Source: an uncultured Bacteroidales bacterium (GTDB lineage Bacteria; Bacteroidota; Bacteroidia; Bacteroidales; UBA932). From it: 8,335 nt of DNA. The notes under the pieces are model-generated. The model was given only the letters and a program-made list of their open reading frames with translations, searched no databases and was not told the origin of the DNA. Of the stretch, positions 6,552 to 8,335 are shown piece by piece; position 1 is the stretch's first letter; each line of letters starts with the position of its first letter. Both the position numbers and the translations under genes were made by a program. The DNA lies in the NCBI GenBank assembly GCA_934702165.1, contig CAKUYG010000092.1, positions 1 to 8,335 of the forward strand, given 5' to 3'.

Positions 6552-7678
6552 ATCCTTGAACTTATCTTTTTGACCGTCGCCTCTTTCCAGGAGCTGAAAT
6601 CCCCCTGTCCGATATGCAGGCGAGCCTGGCGCACAAGGTCAAGGTAGAACGCGAGGTTGTGTTCGCTTGCGAGCATGGCGGCGAACATCTCGCCGGCGAT
6701 GAACAGATGGTGCAGGTAGGCCTTCGTGTATGTATGGTCCACAAACGATGCTCCGTCAGGGTCAAGTTCGGAGAAGTCCTCCGCCCACTTGGCGTTGCGC
6801 ATGTTCATGATGCCGTTCCATGTGAATAGCATACCGTTGCGTCCGTTGCGTGTGGGCATCACACAGTCGAACATGTCCACTCCCCTTGCGATGCCTTCCA
6901 GGATGTTGGCAGGGGTGCCGACCCCCATCAGGTACCTGGCCTTGTCCTGCGGAATGACCGGGTCCAGAACTTCCAGCATCTCGTACATCTTCTCCGTGGG
7001 CTCCCCTACGGCCAGGCCGCCTATGGCGATGCCTGCTTCGGAGAATTTCAGAGCATGTTCTGCCGCCTCCACCCTGAGCTCCGGGTAAACGCACCCCTGA
7101 ATGATAGGGAAAAACGTCTGATCATAGCCATATAGCGGTTCCGTCTCATGGAATTTACGGGAGTACCTCTCGAGCCAATTCTTGGTCAGATCAAGGCTCT
7201 TGCGGGCGTACTGGAGGTCGGCGTCCCCCGGGCAGCACTCGTCCAGAGCCATCATGATGTCGGCTCCTATTATCCTCTGGGTATCGACATTGTTTTCCGG
7301 GGTGAAGCAGTGTTTGGAGCCGTCGATATGGCTGCGGAAAGTGCAGCCTTCCGGGGTGAGCTTGCGGATCTGGGTCAGGGAGAATACCTGAAAGCCGCCG
7401 CTGTCCGTAAGTATTGGCCTGTCCCAGCTCTCGAATTTGTGCAGGCCGCCTGCCGCCTTGAGAGTGTCAAGCCCCGGGCGCAGGTAGAGATGATAGGTGT
7501 TGCCGAGTATTATTTCGGCGCCGATGTCGTCCTTGAGGTCGCGGTGATACACTCCTTTTACGGAACCTACCGTCCCTACAGGCATGAATATCGGTGTATG
7601 TATGTTGCCGTGATCTGTCTCGAGCACTCCGCATCTTGCGCTGCAGAGAGGGTCAGAGGCGGTCTTTGTGAATTTCAT
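6548..7678 (-). CDS. tgt: tRNA-guanine transglycosylase (zinc cysteines absent)
   Basis: Tgt exchanges guanine 34 of GUN-anticodon tRNAs for preQ1 in queuosine synthesis. Its 376 residues cover the family length. Active-site parts are present: LTDSGGFQVFS (90-100, Asp92), MALDECC (143-149, Asp146), GGLAVGE (220-226) and the nucleophile block FDCVMPTRNGRNG (270-282, Asp271). Cys148 and Val224 match positions associated with preQ1 rather than queuine use in the Zymomonas enzyme. The oddity is the zinc site. Where E. coli has CxCxxC before YSRAYLHHL, this protein has Gly309, Ser311 and Asp314 before YTKAYLHHL, while the fourth ligand, His340, remains. I think Bacteroidota homologues share this loss, but cannot confirm it here. 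It is first in the operon, with a promoter-like -7 element just upstream; its stop overlaps the next gene's start. Confidence 0.96.
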   Translation of the reverse strand: MKFTKTASDPLCSARCGVLETDHGNIHTPIFMPVGTVGSVKGVYHRDLKDDIGAEIILGNTYHLYLRPGLDTLKAAGGLHKFESWDRPILTDSGGFQVFSLTQIRKLTPEGCTFRSHIDGSKHCFTPENNVDTQRIIGADIMMALDECCPGDADLQYARKSLDLTKNWLERYSRKFHETEPLYGYDQTFFPIIQGCVYPELRVEAAEHALKFSEAGIAIGGLAVGEPTEKMYEMLEVLDPVIPQDKARYLMGVGTPANILEGIARGVDMFDCVMPTRNGRNGMLFTWNGIMNMRNAKWAEDFSELDPDGASFVDHTYTKAYLHHLFIAGEMFAAMLASEHNLAFYLDLVRQARLHIGQGDFSSWKEATVKKISSRI

Positions 7679-7697
7679 CTCAATTCCGTTTATCCTG

Positions 7698-7705
7698 CAA
7701 ATATA
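7698..7705 (-). promoter_or_regulatory. Putative -7 element (TATATTTG) for the tgt operon
   Basis: The minus strand, 7705 to 7698, reads TATATTTG, matching TAnnTTTG exactly. It would give a leader of about 13-16 nt to the ATG at 7678. The surrounding 12 bp (7694-7705) equal those before the TPR gene. A -33 TTTG is not evident. It would drive tgt, lptG, dut and murF together. Confidence 0.5.
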
Positions 7706-7756
7706 GTCAAAATATTGCAGTGCATGCGCTATGCTGGGCCGTCCTGGATCTTGTAT

Positions 7757-7787
7757 TTTGTTTTACCGGTAGTTTTTCATACTTTTA
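7757..7787 (+). promoter_or_regulatory. Putative promoter of the NupG-like transporter gene
   Basis: TTTG at 7757-7760 is followed after 19 bp by TACTTTTA at 7780-7787. The layout agrees with the Bacteroidetes consensus TTTG-N19-21-TAnnTTTG, with the last base of the -7 element mismatched. The ATG at 7813 is 25 bp downstream, so the leader would be about 18-20 nt. It is divergent from the tgt operon promoter, about 75 bp between the two -7 elements. Confidence 0.45.
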
Positions 7788-7812
7788 TGTTCTGAAATCA
7801 ATATTTACTGAT

Positions 7813-8335
7813 ATGAACAATTCGAATGTCAGCCTCAAGCTGATAATTATGAACTTCCTGGAGTTCGCCGTATGGGGGGCCTATCTCACCTCGATGGGAA
7901 GTTTCCTTGCCAAGTCAGGTTTCGGACCGCAGATCTGGCTTTTCTTCGCTACCCAGGGCTTTGTCTCCATCTTCATGCCAGCCCTGATGGGCATCGTGGC
8001 TGACAAGTGGATTCCTGCGCAAAAGGTTCTCTCGCTATGCCAGGCGCTCGCAGGTCTTTTCATGCTCGGGGCCGGGCTATATGCCAAATCAGCCGGGGCA
8101 GGCATTGAATTCGGCGCTTTCTATGCCCTCTATGCCTTGAGTGTGGCTTTCTTCATGCCGACCATCGCCATCTCCAATTCTGTGGCCTACAACGCTTTGG
8201 AAAAAGCCGGCAAAGATCCTGTCAAGGATTTCCCCCCTATCCGTGTGTTCGGTACCATAGGATTCATCTGCACTATGCTCTTCGTCAATTTCGTCAAGGG
8301 TGCGAACGGGGTGCAGTTTCAGCACAGCTGCAACC
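7813..8335 (+). CDS. NupG-like nucleoside MFS transporter, N-terminal 174 codons (3' end outside window)
   Basis: The frame opens at the ATG at 7813 and stays open to the right edge, so the gene is partial; a complete family member is around 400 residues. The sequence resembles the nucleoside:H+ symporter branch of the major facilitator superfamily (NupG/XapB). Membrane segments appear near 9-32, 40-62, 73-91, 99-121 and 145-162. Recognisable blocks are MNFLEFAVWGAYLTSMGSFL (13-32), FMPALMGIVADKWIPAQKV (54-72, the loop 2-3 signature), FFMPTIAISNSVAYNALE (113-130) and KDFPPIRVFGTIGFI (138-152). It would import nucleosides across the inner membrane, which suits the purine salvage enzyme nearby, though substrate specificity cannot be read from this part. 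An internal ATG at 7849 exists, but starting there would drop part of the first membrane segment. Confidence 0.87.
   Translation, partial: MNNSNVSLKLIIMNFLEFAVWGAYLTSMGSFLAKSGFGPQIWLFFATQGFVSIFMPALMGIVADKWIPAQKVLSLCQALAGLFMLGAGLYAKSAGAGIEFGAFYALYALSVAFFMPTIAISNSVAYNALEKAGKDPVKDFPPIRVFGTIGFICTMLFVNFVKGANGVQFQHSCN

Noticed and set aside
6548..7678. Possibility that the missing zinc cysteines mark tgt as a pseudogene
   Set aside because: The frame is full length, all catalytic aspartates and substrate motifs are intact, and it is embedded with exact overlaps in a working-looking operon.
7718..7736. Imperfect dyad (CAG-T-GCAT ... ATGC-TG) between the divergent tgt and transporter promoters, considered as an operator
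   Set aside because: The arms are short and need a bulge to pair; such matches are common by chance and nothing else supports it.
7148..7795. 215-codon plus-strand open frame antisense to tgt, and other long antisense frames (for example 388-750, 1070-1504, 3911-4306)
   Set aside because: They lie opposite strongly supported genes, have no recognisable domains, and are expected from GC-rich third codon positions in the real genes.
1..8335. Search by eye for CRISPR arrays, insertion sequences, tRNA/rRNA genes, riboswitches, prophage or toxin-antitoxin genes
   Set aside because: I found no repeat-spacer pattern, transposase, inverted terminal repeats, tRNA-like fold or related protein. Coding density is fully accounted for by the listed genes.

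Overview
This window reads as ordinary chromosomal, largely housekeeping sequence from a member of the Bacteroidota, most likely order Bacteroidales. The signs are: TAnnTTTG-type -7 promoter elements with very short leaders and no clear Shine-Dalgarno sequences; a helix-hairpin-helix plus outer-membrane-barrel protein of a type I know from Bacteroidetes; a Tgt without the usual zinc cysteines; an Hpt-Adk fusion; and a TPR protein typical of Bacteroidales regulators. The fairly high GC content would suit an Alistipes/Rikenellaceae-like relative, but genus cannot be fixed from the sequence alone.

Layout. 1-861 (minus) is the N-terminal part of an exported TPR protein that runs off the left edge. 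862-933 is a compact junction in which an intrinsic terminator for the next gene runs directly into the TPR gene's putative promoter. 934-2061 (minus) is one continuous ORF fusing hypoxanthine phosphoribosyltransferase to adenylate kinase. A 66-bp divergent region (2062-2127) separates it from 2128-3717 (plus), the helix-hairpin-helix/beta-barrel envelope protein of unknown function. That gene converges on a four-gene minus-strand operon, and the two last genes share their stop codons in one palindromic hexamer (3712-3717). The operon, read from right to left, is tgt (6548-7678), an LptF/LptG permease gene (5457-6551), dut (5021-5455) and murF (3712-5019). Its junctions are a 4-bp ATGA overlap and two 1-nt gaps. 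Its likely terminator is a strong hairpin lying inside the convergent gene. After a 134-bp divergent promoter region, 7813-8335 (plus) begins a NupG-like nucleoside MFS transporter cut by the right edge.

How the genes fit together. Several products concern nucleotides: Hpt salvages purine bases, Adk balances AMP/ADP/ATP, Dut removes dUTP and supplies dUMP, the NupG-like protein would import nucleosides, and Tgt inserts a GTP-derived base into tRNA. LptF/G and MurF build the envelope (LPS export and peptidoglycan precursor). No gap of 300 bases or more lacks a gene.

I found no phage, IS, CRISPR, tRNA/rRNA, toxin-antitoxin or defence-like module. The points most worth a second look are the Hpt-Adk fusion, the loss of three zinc cysteines in Tgt, the terminator embedded antisense in a coding region, and the uncharacterised HhH-barrel protein. 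I do not see strong evidence for a wholly new system.
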